From Mesobacillus harenae (lineage in GTDB: Bacteria > Bacillota > Bacilli > Bacillales > Cytobacillaceae): a stretch of 64,000 bases of DNA. The stretch is from the NCBI RefSeq assembly GCF_013343715.1, contig NZ_JABUNR010000003.1, positions 285,205 through 349,204 of the forward strand. Reading direction: 5' to 3'. The translations under genes and the position numbers were made by a program. Below are positions 25,188 to 35,898 of this stretch, piece after piece. How positions within the stretch are numbered: the first letter of the stretch is position 1; every line of letters begins with the position of its first letter. The notes beneath the pieces are model-generated. The model searched no databases. It saw nothing but the letters and a program-made list of their open reading frames with translations, and was not told the origin of the DNA.

Positions 25188-26333
25188 ATGATTAAAGCAG
25201 CTTATATCCACATTCCTTTCTGTGAGCATATTTGCCACTATTGTGATTTTAATAAAGTTTTTCTTAAAGGTCAGCCTGTGGACGATTATTTGACATATTT
25301 AGATAAAGAGATGGAATTGACTCTTAAAGAAGCGCCGGTATCCAAACTGCAGACTATATTTGTTGGGGGCGGAACGCCGACAGCACTGAATGAGCGGCAG
25401 CTAGAAAAGCTCTGTACAAGTGTGAGGGACAGACTTTCTTTTGACGAAAAGGCAGAATATACATTTGAAGCCAACCCAGGAGATTTATCGGTTGAAAAAT
25501 TAAAGGTTTTAAAAGACGCAGGTGTTAACCGACTTAGCTTTGGAGTCCAGACTTTTAATGATGAGCTTTTAAAAAAAATCGGCAGATCCCACAGGCGTGC
25601 AGATGTTTTTACTTCTATCGAAGCGGCTAAAAAAGTCGGTTTTGAAAACATAAGCATTGATTTAATATACAGTTTGCCAGGACAAACAGTGAGTGATTTT
25701 AAAGCTTCATTGGATACAGCTTTTACACTTGATGTCACCCATTATTCCGGTTATTCACTTATTATTGAACCGAAGACCGTCTTCTATAATTTAATGAAAA
25801 AAGGCAAGCTGCCTCTTCCTGGTGAAGAAATAGAAACGGAAATGTACGAACTGCTCATTAATGAGATGGAAGCCCACGGATTCAGCCAGTATGAAATCAG
25901 CAACTTTTCTTTACCAGGCTATGAAAGCAAGCATAATCTAACTTATTGGGATAACGAGGAATATTTTGGATTTGGTGCGGGGGCGCATGGTTATATTAAT
26001 GGCAGGCGAGAGTCTAATTTTGGACCATTAAAAAAATACATGGAGCCGCTTGAATCACAGAGGCGTCCCATTATGGAATCCCATACTGTTACGAGGGAAG
26101 AAATGATTGAGGAAGAGATGTTCCTTGGTTTAAGGAAGACAAAAGGTGTGTCTATTCAGCATTTCACCGAAAAATTTTCACAAAGCCCGCTGGACTATTT
26201 TGCTCCGGAGCTAAGTGAATTTCAAGAACGAGGACTCCTTGAGGTTAAGAATGATTCTATTTTCCTTACGAAAAAAGGTAAATTTTTAGGGAACGAAGTG
26301 TTCCAGTCTTTTATTGGCGTAGCAAATCGTTGA
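25188..26333 (+). CDS. hemW: Radical SAM heme chaperone HemW
   Basis: 381-aa radical SAM protein with the cluster motif C-x3-C-x2-C (Cys12, Cys16, Cys19) and a GGGTPT SAM-binding segment. It is the HemW (YggW-type) class: a heme-transfer protein related to, but distinct from, the coproporphyrinogen oxidase HemN. The ATG is preceded by GGAAGTGAAAA. It sits directly upstream of hrcA, as in B. subtilis; the hrcA -35 overlaps its stop codon. Confidence 0.94.
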   Translation: MIKAAYIHIPFCEHICHYCDFNKVFLKGQPVDDYLTYLDKEMELTLKEAPVSKLQTIFVGGGTPTALNERQLEKLCTSVRDRLSFDEKAEYTFEANPGDLSVEKLKVLKDAGVNRLSFGVQTFNDELLKKIGRSHRRADVFTSIEAAKKVGFENISIDLIYSLPGQTVSDFKASLDTAFTLDVTHYSGYSLIIEPKTVFYNLMKKGKLPLPGEEIETEMYELLINEMEAHGFSQYEISNFSLPGYESKHNLTYWDNEEYFGFGAGAHGYINGRRESNFGPLKKYMEPLESQRRPIMESHTVTREEMIEEEMFLGLRKTKGVSIQHFTEKFSQSPLDYFAPELSEFQERGLLEVKNDSIFLTKKGKFLGNEVFQSFIGVANR

Positions 26334-26359
26334 CATCTGCCCCCTTCATTTGATAATTT
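26330..26359 (+). promoter_or_regulatory. Heat-shock operon promoter
   Basis: A perfect TTGACA (26330-26335) and a -10 in TGATAATTT (GATAAT at 26352-26357 with 16-nt spacing). The CIRCE operator begins 11-13 nt downstream, at the expected transcript start. Confidence 0.75.
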
Positions 26360-26369
26360 ATTAGTAGAA

Positions 26370-26396
26370 TTAGCACTCGTAATATAAGAGTGCTAA
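26370..26396. promoter_or_regulatory. CIRCE operator (HrcA binding site)
   Basis: TTAGCACTC (26370-26378), 9-nt spacer, GAGTGCTAA (26388-26396): a perfect match to the CIRCE consensus. HrcA bound here represses the downstream operon until heat stress titrates GroEL. Confidence 0.98.
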
Positions 26397-26411
26397 CAGA
26401 GGTGATAATCG

Positions 26412-27443
26412 GTGCTAACAGATCGTCAATTGTTGATTCTTCAGGTAATTGTTGATGACTTTATTCGATCTGCTCAACCAGTCGGCTCGAGGAGCTTGTC
26501 GAAAAAAGAAGAGATATCTTTTAGTCCAGCCACCATTCGAAACGAAATGGCAGACCTTGAAGAACTTGGATTTATAGAAAAAACTCACACCTCATCAGGA
26601 CGGATTCCGTCTGAAAAGGGGTATAGGTACTACGTGGACCATTTGCTGCTTCCTGAACAGCTCGGACATTCTGATGTTCACAAAGTTAAGTCAGTTTTTG
26701 CCGAAAGGATTTATGAACTTGAAAAAATAGTCCAACGGTCTGCGAAAATCCTATCAGAGTTAACCAATTACACATCAATTGTACTTGGTCCAGCAGTAAA
26801 GGATAACAAACTGAAAAAGATTCAGATTGTGCCATTAAATAAAGAAACAGCAATTGCGATTATTGTGACTGACACCGGACATGTTGAAAACAAAATATTT
26901 CAGTTCCCTGCTAGCTTGGATTCAGGTGAAATGGAAAAGCTGGCAAACATTCTGAATGACCGTTTGGCCGGAGTTCCTCTCGTTGATCTCACTAATAAAA
27001 TTTATAAAGAGGTGGCAGTTCTACTGCGCTTGCATATCAGTAATTATGATTTAATGCTTCACGCCATTGCTGATACACTAAAAATGCCAGGTCATGAGAA
27101 GCTGTTTTTTGGTGGCAAAACGAATATGCTTAGCCAGCCTGATTTTAGTGACATCAATAAACTCCGAGGCCTGATGAATATGATTGAACATGAAGACAGT
27201 CTGTATAAGCTGATCCGTGAGAAAAAGTCCGGGATCAGCATCAAAATTGGCAGGGAAAATGAAAATTCAGCCATGGAAGACTGCAGTTTAATCACAGCTA
27301 CTTATTCTATTGGGACTGAACAGCTTGGTACAGTCGCTATACTTGGGCCGACAAGGATGGAATATTCTCGTGTTATCAGCCTGCTACAGCTAATTAGCAC
27401 GGATTTATCAAGGGTACTTACAGATTTGTATCAAAATAAGTAG
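26412..27443 (+). CDS. hrcA: Heat-inducible transcription repressor HrcA
   Basis: 343-aa repressor of the class I heat-shock regulon. The N-terminal winged-helix domain has [20 protein letters not shown] as recognition region and [19 protein letters not shown] after it; the GAF-like dimerisation domain follows. The start is GTG 26412 behind GAGGTGAT. It is autoregulated through the CIRCE element 16 nt upstream and is the first gene of hrcA-grpE-dnaK. Confidence 0.97.
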   Translation: MLTDRQLLILQVIVDDFIRSAQPVGSRSLSKKEEISFSPATIRNEMADLEELGFIEKTHTSSGRIPSEKGYRYYVDHLLLPEQLGHSDVHKVKSVFAERIYELEKIVQRSAKILSELTNYTSIVLGPAVKDNKLKKIQIVPLNKETAIAIIVTDTGHVENKIFQFPASLDSGEMEKLANILNDRLAGVPLVDLTNKIYKEVAVLLRLHISNYDLMLHAIADTLKMPGHEKLFFGGKTNMLSQPDFSDINKLRGLMNMIEHEDSLYKLIREKKSGISIKIGRENENSAMEDCSLITATYSIGTEQLGTVAILGPTRMEYSRVISLLQLISTDLSRVLTDLYQNK

Positions 27444-27545
27444 CACTGGAAATATTGAGTAAGGGTGGAACGCTAGGTTCCATCCCTTATGATGTGTTTA
27501 AATTAGATACTTAAGAACGTTTATCCTTTAAGGGAGGTGAGTAAA

Positions 27546-28142
27546 TTGTCAGAAGAAAGAAAAGAAGGTTACGAAGAAATGCAAACCGAAAACCCAGCAT
27601 CAGAGGGAGCTTCCGAGGAGACTTTTGCAGAGACTGGGGACGCTGCTTTAGAGGATGAAAATACGGTGGAACAAGCAGCCGATAATCCTGCAGAACACAG
27701 AATCACGGAATTAGAAATGAAACTGGAAGAAACTGAAAACCGGTATTTCCGTCTTCAGGCTGATATGGAAAACTTACGCCGCCGTTCAAGACTTGATCTT
27801 GAGGCTAGTTCCAAATATAGAGCTCAAAACCTGATTAGTGATCTATTACCTGTTATTGATAATTTTGAGAGAGCATTGAAAATGGATGCCGATAACGAAC
27901 AAGCCAAGTCCATTCTAAAAGGTATGGAGATGGTTTACAATGGCCTGATTGCTGCCTTGAAAACGGAAGGTGCCGAGCCAATTGAGTCAGCTGGCAAAGA
28001 GTTCGATCCACATGTGCACCAAGCTGTGATGCAGGTTGAAGATGAAAACTTCGAACCTAATACAGTTGTCGAGGAATTTCAAAAAGGCTACAAGCTTAAA
28101 GATCGTATCATTAGGCCAGCAATGGTTAAGGTCAGCCAATAA
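27546..28142 (+). CDS. grpE: Nucleotide exchange factor GrpE
   Basis: 198-aa co-chaperone that releases ADP from DnaK. An acidic N-terminal tail is followed by a long coiled coil ([20 protein letters not shown]) and the C-terminal beta domain with [16 protein letters not shown] and [17 protein letters not shown] chose TTG 27546 (MSEERKEG), eight nt after GGGAGG and matching the family N-terminus; GTG 27537 falls inside the ribosome site. Confidence 0.96.
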   Translation: MSEERKEGYEEMQTENPASEGASEETFAETGDAALEDENTVEQAADNPAEHRITELEMKLEETENRYFRLQADMENLRRRSRLDLEASSKYRAQNLISDLLPVIDNFERALKMDADNEQAKSILKGMEMVYNGLIAALKTEGAEPIESAGKEFDPHVHQAVMQVEDENFEPNTVVEEFQKGYKLKDRIIRPAMVKVSQ

Positions 28143-28155
28143 TATTACATATTGA

Positions 28156-30003
<1,848 letters not shown>

Positions 30004-30042
30004 GATCTAAAGCCTTCTGTAAAATTTGTTCTGGTTTCTTTT

Positions 30043-30079
30043 AAGTCAAAGTCAGGTCATCTTGGCTTTGGCTTTTTCT
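30043..30079 (+). terminator. Terminator-like hairpin after dnaK
   Basis: AAGTCAAAGTCA (30043-30054) pairs with TGGCTTTGGCTT (30063-30074), 12 bp with two G-T wobbles, followed by T residues. Confidence 0.7.
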
Positions 30080-30170
30080 TTACCAGTGCGAGTCAATAAG
30101 TATGGAATTCCATTAAACAGGCAAAAAAATAGTCATATTAGAGATTGGCTCCTTTGGTGTATTAAAGTGT

Positions 30171-30207
30171 AAAGTGCCTGTCGTTGGTAACAGGCCCTTT
30201 GCACTTT
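30171..30207 (+). terminator. Second hairpin between dnaK and dnaJ
   Basis: AAAGTGC pairs with GCACTTT, enclosing CCTGT/ACAGG, with T residues at the end. Together with the previous hairpin it may reduce readthrough into dnaJ. Confidence 0.55.
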
Positions 30208-30274
30208 TAATTGCACATTGATGAGTTTGAATGATAAAATAATCTTTATGTGAAAAGATACGGGAGTGGTAATC

Positions 30275-31399
30275 ATGAGTAAACGGGATTACTATGAAGT
30301 TCTGGGGGTTAGCAAAGGAGCTTCTAAGGAAGAAATAAAAAAGGCTTATCGTAAGCTTTCTAAAAAATATCATCCAGATATAAATAAAGAGTCTGGAGCA
30401 GACGAACAATTTAAGGAAGTAAAAGAAGCTTATGAGGTCTTAAGTGATGACCAAAAACGTTCTCATTACGATCAATTTGGACATACAGATCCGAACCAAG
30501 GTTTTGGGGGAGGATCAGATTTCAATGGTTTTGGCGGGTTTGAAGATATCTTCAATAGCTTCTTTGGAGGCGGTGGCCAGAGACGCCGTGATCCTAATGC
30601 ACCTAGGCAGGGTGCCGACTTGCAGTACACTATGACTTTAGGCTTCGATGAGGCCGTTTTTGGCAAAGAGACTGACATTGAAATCCCTAAGGAAGAACAA
30701 TGTGATACCTGTGATGGTTCAGGAGCAAAGCCTGGCACTAAGGCAGAGACTTGTAAACATTGTCATGGGTCAGGACAGCTTAATATTGAGCAAAACACAC
30801 CTTTTGGCAGGATTGTTAACCGTCGTGTTTGCCATTATTGCAATGGTACCGGGAAAGAAATCAAACATAAATGTTCAACCTGTTCTGGAACAGGTACAGT
30901 AAAAAAACGCCGCAAAATCCATGTGAAAATCCCTGCTGGTGTAGACGATGGACAGCAGCTTCGCGTGTCAGGCCAGGGTGAACCAGGGATTAATGGCGGC
31001 CCGTCAGGTGATCTTTATATTGTTTTCCACATAAGAGAACATGAATTTTTTGAACGGGATGGGGACGACATTTATTGCGAAATGCCGTTAACATTTGTTC
31101 AGGCTGCACTTGGAGACGAGGTTGAGGTTCCGACACTTCATGGGCGTGTAAAGCTTAAAATCCCTGCTGGGACTCAAACAGGGACCAAGTTTCGCCTGAA
31201 GGGCAAGGGAGTTCCGAATGTAAGGGGCTATGGTATCGGAGATCAGCATATTATTATTCGAATTGTAACACCGACAAAGCTCACAGAAAAACAAAAGCAA
31301 TTACTTCGTGATTATGCTGAAGTCAGTGGGCAAGTCCCTCACGGAGAGCAGGAAGACGGCTTTTTCTCGAAAGTAAAAAGAGCCTTTAAGGGTGAATAA
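30275..31399 (+). CDS. dnaJ: Molecular chaperone DnaJ (Hsp40)
   Basis: 374-aa type I J-protein that stimulates DnaK ATPase. J domain with HPD (YHPDIN near residue 32), a Gly/Phe-rich linker, and a zinc finger with four CxxCxGxG-type repeats ([41 protein letters not shown]), then two beta-barrel substrate domains. ATG 30275 ([11 protein letters not shown]) follows GGGAGTGG; the GTG at 30266 overlaps that site. The 271-nt gap from dnaK with two hairpins suggests partly separate expression. Confidence 0.98.
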   Translation: MSKRDYYEVLGVSKGASKEEIKKAYRKLSKKYHPDINKESGADEQFKEVKEAYEVLSDDQKRSHYDQFGHTDPNQGFGGGSDFNGFGGFEDIFNSFFGGGGQRRRDPNAPRQGADLQYTMTLGFDEAVFGKETDIEIPKEEQCDTCDGSGAKPGTKAETCKHCHGSGQLNIEQNTPFGRIVNRRVCHYCNGTGKEIKHKCSTCSGTGTVKKRRKIHVKIPAGVDDGQQLRVSGQGEPGINGGPSGDLYIVFHIREHEFFERDGDDIYCEMPLTFVQAALGDEVEVPTLHGRVKLKIPAGTQTGTKFRLKGKGVPNVRGYGIGDQHIIIRIVTPTKLTEKQKQLLRDYAEVSGQVPHGEQEDGFFSKVKRAFKGE

Positions 31400-31419
31400 C
31401 GGAATGGAGTTGGTAGAAG

Positions 31420-32358
31420 GTGAAATGGTCTGAAATCAGTATCTTGACTACAAATGAAGCGGTTGAGCCGGTTTCTAATATTTTACATGAGGCGGGAGCC
31501 AGTGGTGTAGTAATCGAGGATCCGTTTGAACTGATTAAGGAAAGAGAAGACCAATTCGGTGAAATTTACCAGCTTAATCCTGCTGATTACCCGGACGAGG
31601 GCGTGATCGTAAAAGCTTATCTTCCAGTTAACAGTTTTCTCGGCGAGACAGTGGATGGAATTAAGGAAGCCATTAGTAATTTAATCCGCTATAACATTGA
31701 TATCGGAAAAAACAGGGTATCAATTAGTGAAGTTAATGAAGAAGAATGGGCTACTGCCTGGAAAAAGTATTATAACCCAGTTAAAATATCAGAAAAGTTT
31801 ACGATTGTGCCGACATGGGAAGATTATACCCCAGTTAATAGTGATGAGCTGATCATTGAACTTGACCCTGGCATGGCATTTGGCACTGGCACACATCCAA
31901 CAACGGTAATGTGCATACAGGCACTGGAGCGGATAGTGAAGCCTGGAGATCAGGTTCTGGATGTGGGCACGGGCTCAGGAGTATTAAGTATTGCAGCAGC
32001 AAAGCTTGGAGCTGCCGAAGTGCAGGCCCTCGATCTGGATGAAGTGGCGGTTAATGTTGCTAAAATTAACATAAAGCTAAATAAAACAAATGAGGTTGTA
32101 TCAGTTAGACAGAATAATCTCTTAAATGAAATTGATATTAAAGCAGATATCATCGTAGCAAACATATTAGCAGAAGTAATTGTCCGCTTTGTGGATGCTG
32201 CAAGTGCTAACTTGAGAAGTGGTGGAACTTTTATCGCTTCTGGGATTATTCAGCCTAAGAAGCAGGAAGTGATTGATAGCATGATTGCTGCTGGTTTTGA
32301 TATCACTGAGACATTGGCCATGGAGGATTGGGTCGCGATAATCGCTACTAAAAAATAG
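31420..32358 (+). CDS. prmA: Ribosomal protein L11 methyltransferase
   Basis: 312-aa SAM-dependent enzyme that methylates L11. The N-terminal substrate-recognition domain ([20 protein letters not shown]) is followed by the methyltransferase domain with [16 protein letters not shown], motif [16 protein letters not shown] and the catalytic region [12 protein letters not shown]. It starts at GTG 31420 and lies 20 nt after dnaJ, so it is probably co-transcribed with it. Confidence 0.96.
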   Translation: MKWSEISILTTNEAVEPVSNILHEAGASGVVIEDPFELIKEREDQFGEIYQLNPADYPDEGVIVKAYLPVNSFLGETVDGIKEAISNLIRYNIDIGKNRVSISEVNEEEWATAWKKYYNPVKISEKFTIVPTWEDYTPVNSDELIIELDPGMAFGTGTHPTTVMCIQALERIVKPGDQVLDVGTGSGVLSIAAAKLGAAEVQALDLDEVAVNVAKINIKLNKTNEVVSVRQNNLLNEIDIKADIIVANILAEVIVRFVDAASANLRSGGTFIASGIIQPKKQEVIDSMIAAGFDITETLAMEDWVAIIATKK

Positions 32359-32376
32359 GTTCTGTTAAAGAAAAAT

Positions 32377-32519
32377 ATTGATTTTACTATGAATTGTTGA
32401 GTAGGGGTGTGAGCCTCTTCAAAAATGCAAACTCATGTCAGGGGGAAAGCGTGGCAAGAGAGCTGATGGTCGGAGCCAGGTCACGAAAGCGAGTACTCCC
32501 CCCTGTAGTGAAAATCAAT
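32377..32519. ncRNA. Candidate structured RNA or palindromic element
   Basis: A 143-nt non-coding sequence whose ends pair: ATTGATTTTACTA (32377-32389) with TAGTGAAAATCAAT (32506-32519, one extra base). Nested inside are CAGGGGG (32439-32445) with CCCCCTG (32499-32505), contiguous with the outer right arm, and CGTGGC (32450-32455) with GCC (32475-32477) plus CACG (32482-32485). GC content is clearly above its surroundings. It matches no riboswitch or RNA family that I can recognise. It could be a small RNA, an untranslated regulatory element or a miniature inverted-repeat element; no copy is in the window. Confidence 0.4.
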
Positions 32520-32550
32520 AACCGTTTAACTTGACCAAAAAATAAGAGGA

Positions 32551-32577
32551 AAAGGGGAACATGATCCCCTTTTTTTC
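32551..32577 (+). terminator. Terminator before rsmE
   Basis: AAAGGGGA pairs with TCCCCTTT across a 6-nt loop, followed by seven T residues. It ends the dnaJ-prmA transcript or a small RNA from the preceding element. Confidence 0.85.
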
Positions 32578-32682
32578 TGTGTTTATATCCTTAAACTAAG
32601 GTAGAGCTGTCAGACTGCCTTTCAATTGGGCCGTCAGTTTAGTACAATCGAGTTTATAGATTATGGAGAGAGGGTGCTGGTT

Positions 32683-33432
32683 ATGCAGCGCTATTTTATC
32701 GACGGATCTTTAAATAATGATATGGCAGCGATAGTCGGGGACGACTGTCACCATATTTCCAGGGTAATGAGAATGGGCAAGGGCAGTCAGGTTATTTGCT
32801 CAGACCAAAACGGAAAAAGTGCTGTCTGTGTTATTGAAGAAATTACCGATGAAAAAGTAATGGTAAATGTTGTAGAATGGATTGAGGCAACAAATGAACT
32901 GCCTGTCAGGGTAACAATCGCGAGCGGACTGCCTAAAGGGGATAAACTGGAGCTGATTATCCAGAAGGGAACCGAACTTGGCGCGTTTGAATTTATCCCT
33001 TTTATTGCATCTCGCTCTATTGTAAAATGGGATGAAAAAAAAGCACTTAAAAAAGTTGAGAGATGGCAGAAGATCGCTAAGGAAGCTGCCGAGCAATCTC
33101 ATCGCAGTATCCTTCCAGCTGTCCATTCACCAGTTAAACTAGAAACACTTACAAGGCTAGCAGAGAGCTATGATTTTAAGCTGATTGCCTACGAGGAAGA
33201 GGCAAAAGCCGGTGAAGCTTCTATGCTGTTCCAGACCCTTAATGAACTTAAGGCAGGCGATTCTCTATTTGTTGTATTTGGACCAGAAGGGGGACTTTCT
33301 GACAAAGAAATTGCCGCTCTTACTGCCCGGAATTTTAAAAGCTGCGGACTGGGTCCAAGAATTTTGCGTACCGAAACTGCGCCACTCTACACGCTTTCTG
33401 CTATTTCCTATCATACTGAATTAATGAGGTGA
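32683..33432 (+). CDS. rsmE: 16S rRNA (uracil1498-N3)-methyltransferase
   Basis: 249-aa SPOUT-class methyltransferase. The N-terminal PUA-like domain begins MQRYFIDGSL and contains HHISRVMRM; the knotted C-terminal domain has IVFGPEGGLS-type FVVFGPEGGLSDKE and GLGPRILRTETAPLYTLSAI. ATG 32683 was chosen for this family N-terminus; the frame is open 57 nt further upstream, but those residues are not conserved. GAGAGAGGG is the ribosome site. mtaB follows after 6 nt. Confidence 0.95.
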   Translation: MQRYFIDGSLNNDMAAIVGDDCHHISRVMRMGKGSQVICSDQNGKSAVCVIEEITDEKVMVNVVEWIEATNELPVRVTIASGLPKGDKLELIIQKGTELGAFEFIPFIASRSIVKWDEKKALKKVERWQKIAKEAAEQSHRSILPAVHSPVKLETLTRLAESYDFKLIAYEEEAKAGEASMLFQTLNELKAGDSLFVVFGPEGGLSDKEIAALTARNFKSCGLGPRILRTETAPLYTLSAISYHTELMR

Positions 33433-33438
33433 CAAATT

Positions 33439-34791
33439 ATGCCTACTGTTGCGTTTCATACGCTTGGCTGCAAAGTGAACCATTATGAGACTGAAGCCAT
33501 TTGGCAGTTATTTAAAGAAGAAAATTATGATCGGGTTGACTTTGAGTCAACGGCCGATGTATATATTGTCAATACTTGCACGGTTACAAATACTGGTGAT
33601 AAAAAAAGCCGCCAGGTTATCCGCCGTGCAGTCAGAATGAATCCAGACGCAGTTATATGCGTAACAGGATGTTATGCCCAAACATCACCAGCCGAGATTA
33701 TGGCTATTCCTGGCGTGGATATTGTTGTCGGTACTCAGGATCGAGTTAAAATGCTTGACTATATTGAACAATATAAGCAAGAACGCCAGCCGATTAACGG
33801 TGTAGGTAATATAATGAAAAACCGAGTATACGAAGAGCTGGACGTTCCAGCATTTACAGATAGAACTAGAGCATCTTTGAAAATTCAGGAAGGCTGCAAT
33901 AATTTCTGCACTTTCTGTATTATTCCGTGGGCACGAGGATTAATGAGATCCCGAGATCCAAAAGAAGTCATTCGCCAAGCCCAACAGCTTGTAGATGCTG
34001 GATATAAAGAGATCGTCCTTACAGGGATCCATACTGGCGGGTACGGAGAAGATATGAAAGATTATAATCTTGCTATGCTATTAACAGATCTCGAAGCTCA
34101 AGTCAAAGGGTTAAAGAGGCTTCGCATATCATCAATTGAAGCGAGCCAAATAACAGATGAAGTAATCGATGTGATCGACAAGTCAAATATCATTGTCCGC
34201 CACCTCCATATCCCGCTTCAATCTGGTTCTAATAGTGTCCTTAAGAGAATGCGCCGGAAATACACAATGGAATTCTTTGGAGAAAGGCTTGACAGGCTGA
34301 AAGAGGTACTTCCAGGCCTTGCCGTAACATCTGATGTCATTGTAGGCTTCCCAGGTGAAACGGAAGAAGAATTTAAAGAAACATTTGATTTTATCAAGGA
34401 GCATAAATTCTCTGAACTCCATGTTTTTCCTTATTCCAAGCGTACAGGTACGCCTGCTGCACGCATGGAAGACCAGGTAAATGAAGAAGTTAAGAATGAG
34501 CGTGTGCACCGCCTTATTGCTCTTTCAGATCAGCTCGCAAAACAATATGCATCACAGTTTGAAAATGAAGTACTTGAAGTGATTCCTGAAGAAGAATATA
34601 AAAACGATACTGTTCAAGGAATGTATGTCGGGTACACAGACAACTATTTGAAGGTTGTTTTTCCTGCTACAGAAGATATGATTGGCCAGATCGTTAAAGT
34701 AAAAGTAAAGAAAGCCGGCTATCCATATAATGAAGGACAATTTGTCCGTGTAATTGGAGATGAGCTGCCTATTAAGGAAGCAGCGGTTTAA
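33439..34791 (+). CDS. mtaB: tRNA threonylcarbamoyladenosine methylthiotransferase MtaB
   Basis: 450-aa radical SAM methylthiotransferase (YqeV) that converts t6A37 to ms2t6A37 in tRNA. The N-terminal domain carries cluster-binding cysteines (Cys11 in TLGCKVNHYE, NTCTVTN, VTGCYAQT). The radical SAM motif is C-x3-C-x2-C in GCNNFCTFCIIPWARG. The C-terminal TRAM domain ends the protein. GAGGTGACAAATT precedes the ATG. It forms a pair with rsmE. Confidence 0.96.
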   Translation: MPTVAFHTLGCKVNHYETEAIWQLFKEENYDRVDFESTADVYIVNTCTVTNTGDKKSRQVIRRAVRMNPDAVICVTGCYAQTSPAEIMAIPGVDIVVGTQDRVKMLDYIEQYKQERQPINGVGNIMKNRVYEELDVPAFTDRTRASLKIQEGCNNFCTFCIIPWARGLMRSRDPKEVIRQAQQLVDAGYKEIVLTGIHTGGYGEDMKDYNLAMLLTDLEAQVKGLKRLRISSIEASQITDEVIDVIDKSNIIVRHLHIPLQSGSNSVLKRMRRKYTMEFFGERLDRLKEVLPGLAVTSDVIVGFPGETEEEFKETFDFIKEHKFSELHVFPYSKRTGTPAARMEDQVNEEVKNERVHRLIALSDQLAKQYASQFENEVLEVIPEEEYKNDTVQGMYVGYTDNYLKVVFPATEDMIGQIVKVKVKKAGYPYNEGQFVRVIGDELPIKEAAV

Positions 34792-34838
34792 CTTAATAGA
34801 GTTTTTTAAGACGAAAGCTGACACACACTGCCAGCTCA

Positions 34839-34887
34839 GACTGTAGACAAACTCGATGAAAATCGTGTTTGTTTACAGTCTTTTTTT
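34839..34887 (+). terminator. Terminator after mtaB
   Basis: GACTGTA (34839-34845) pairs with TACAGTC (34874-34880), continued inward by ACAAAC/GTTTGT and CGAT/ATCG, then seven T residues. Confidence 0.85.
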
Positions 34888-34912
34888 GGTTGGGGGTGGA
34901 ATGTGGCTGTGA

Positions 34913-35012
34913 TTTCCGTTCTAGGCGCTTCGCTTTCCGCTGGGCTGGCGCTGAGCCTCCTCGCCGCCGTTGGCGTCTGCGGGGTCTCATCTGTCGAGCT
35001 GATCCCGCTGGA
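34913..35012 (+). repeat. 100-nt GC-rich repeat, copy A
   Basis: This 100-nt stretch matches the reverse complement of 63699-63798 at 96 of 100 positions by my reading. It is far richer in GC than its surroundings (contains CTGAGCCTCCTCGCCGCCG). Short open frames run through it on both strands, but they are products of the repeat and have no ribosome sites. From memory it resembles a dispersed intergenic repeat of Bacillaceae. Confidence 0.85.
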
Positions 35013-35124
35013 GTCTACGCGCCTTCCACTCCAATTCAGCAGGGATTCTAAAAATTAGCGTGGAACTATTACAAAGTCTATTTTAAATAGATTTATAAAA
35101 GTTTTAGGTGATGAATATGTTTTG

Positions 35125-35373
35125 AAAACAATCCAATCCAACGAGACCAATTAGAGATGGTTGCTATGACCAACTAGTTCCTCAAGAACTCTTAGTCCGT
35201 AAAACGGAATGCGCACTTGATTTCTCTTTCATTTATGACTTGGTGAAGGATGTGTATTCGGAAGTAAGCCGCCCATAGACCCTGTTAGTTTAATCAAACT
35301 CACCTTCATTCACATACCTTTGACATTCGCTCCATGCGCCAAACCATTGAGGAAGTAGAAACAAACCATTAAA
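35125..35373 (+). pseudogene. Decayed IS1182-family transposase, N-terminal part
   Basis: Conceptual pieces in changing frames read like the start of an IS1182-type transposase: IQRDQLEMVAM, then DQLVPQELLVRK and ALDFSFIYDLVKDVYSE, then DPVSLIKLTFI, then IRSMRQTIEEVETN. At least three frameshifts separate them, and the catalytic DDE part is gone. A terminator-like hairpin follows at once. No terminal inverted repeats could be assigned. The element is a dead remnant. Confidence 0.75.
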
Positions 35374-35410
35374 AAGGGGTTCGGAATGTGAAGATTCCGC
35401 ACCCGTTTTT
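35371..35410 (+). terminator. Terminator-like hairpin after the transposase remnant
   Basis: GGGTTCGGAAT (35377-35387) pairs with ATTCCGCACCC (35394-35404), one mismatch, followed by five T residues. Confidence 0.65.
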
Positions 35411-35446
35411 GTCTACAAATTGAGCCGGCATACACTACTGGCTTTC

Positions 35447-35668
35447 TTAATCTTGATTTTTAATTATCTTAATAGCAGGTGTATTGTTGTACATGTAGGT
35501 AGGGGCATTTTCATTGGCGTTTTCATCCGCATAGAATTCTTGCTGAATCTTTTTATTCGCTTTTTCAGAGTTATCATGGCTGTCTTGCCGTTCGTGTATG
35601 TTACTGTCTTCCAAAGTAGCATTTATTTTATTATTTGCTTCTACAGTGTTTTTATCTTGTTTATTCAT
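35447..35668 (-). CDS. 73-aa hydrophilic protein, unknown
   Basis: Minus-strand gene from ATG 35668, behind AAGGAGGAATTTG. The product is very hydrophilic and rich in Asn, Lys, Glu and Asp (MNKQDKNTVEANNKINATLE), with no hydrophobic segment and no cysteine; it ends PAIKIIKNQD. The composition suggests a disordered protein. I recognise no family. The good ribosome site supports the gene. It is isolated between an IS remnant and deoC, so recent acquisition or loss elsewhere is possible. Confidence 0.55.
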   Translation of the reverse strand: MNKQDKNTVEANNKINATLEDSNIHERQDSHDNSEKANKKIQQEFYADENANENAPTYMYNNTPAIKIIKNQD

Positions 35669-35898
35669 CAAATTCCTCCTTCGTTTTAGTATTAAGCAAA
35701 AAGGGGGATACACTCTTTAATTTTATACCCTGAATTGGAATTCATCTAACAGGTATAGGGGATTATTGGTGTGAATTTTTTTGCCAGTACTGTATAAAAT
35801 AAGCATGTGTTGACGAATTATTGCTCGTCTTTTTTTTATCTGAATGATATGATGATAGAGGTACGTACATCTTGTTATTTTGAAAGGAGTACATAGAT

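Noticed and set aside
25188..26333. Oxygen-independent coproporphyrinogen oxidase (HemN) as the product of the radical SAM gene
   Set aside because: The CxxxCxxC motif, length and linkage to lepA and hrcA fit the HemW heme chaperone, which is commonly misnamed HemN.
32377..32519. T-box or other known riboswitch before rsmE
   Set aside because: No T-box core (GGGTGGNACCGCG), no SAM, purine, lysine or glycine riboswitch signature was found; only an unknown fold remains.
34793..35051. Open frames of 60-65 codons on both strands through the GC-rich repeat
   Set aside because: They arise from the repeat sequence itself, are rich in Arg, Gly and Ala, have no ribosome sites, and recur only where the repeat does.
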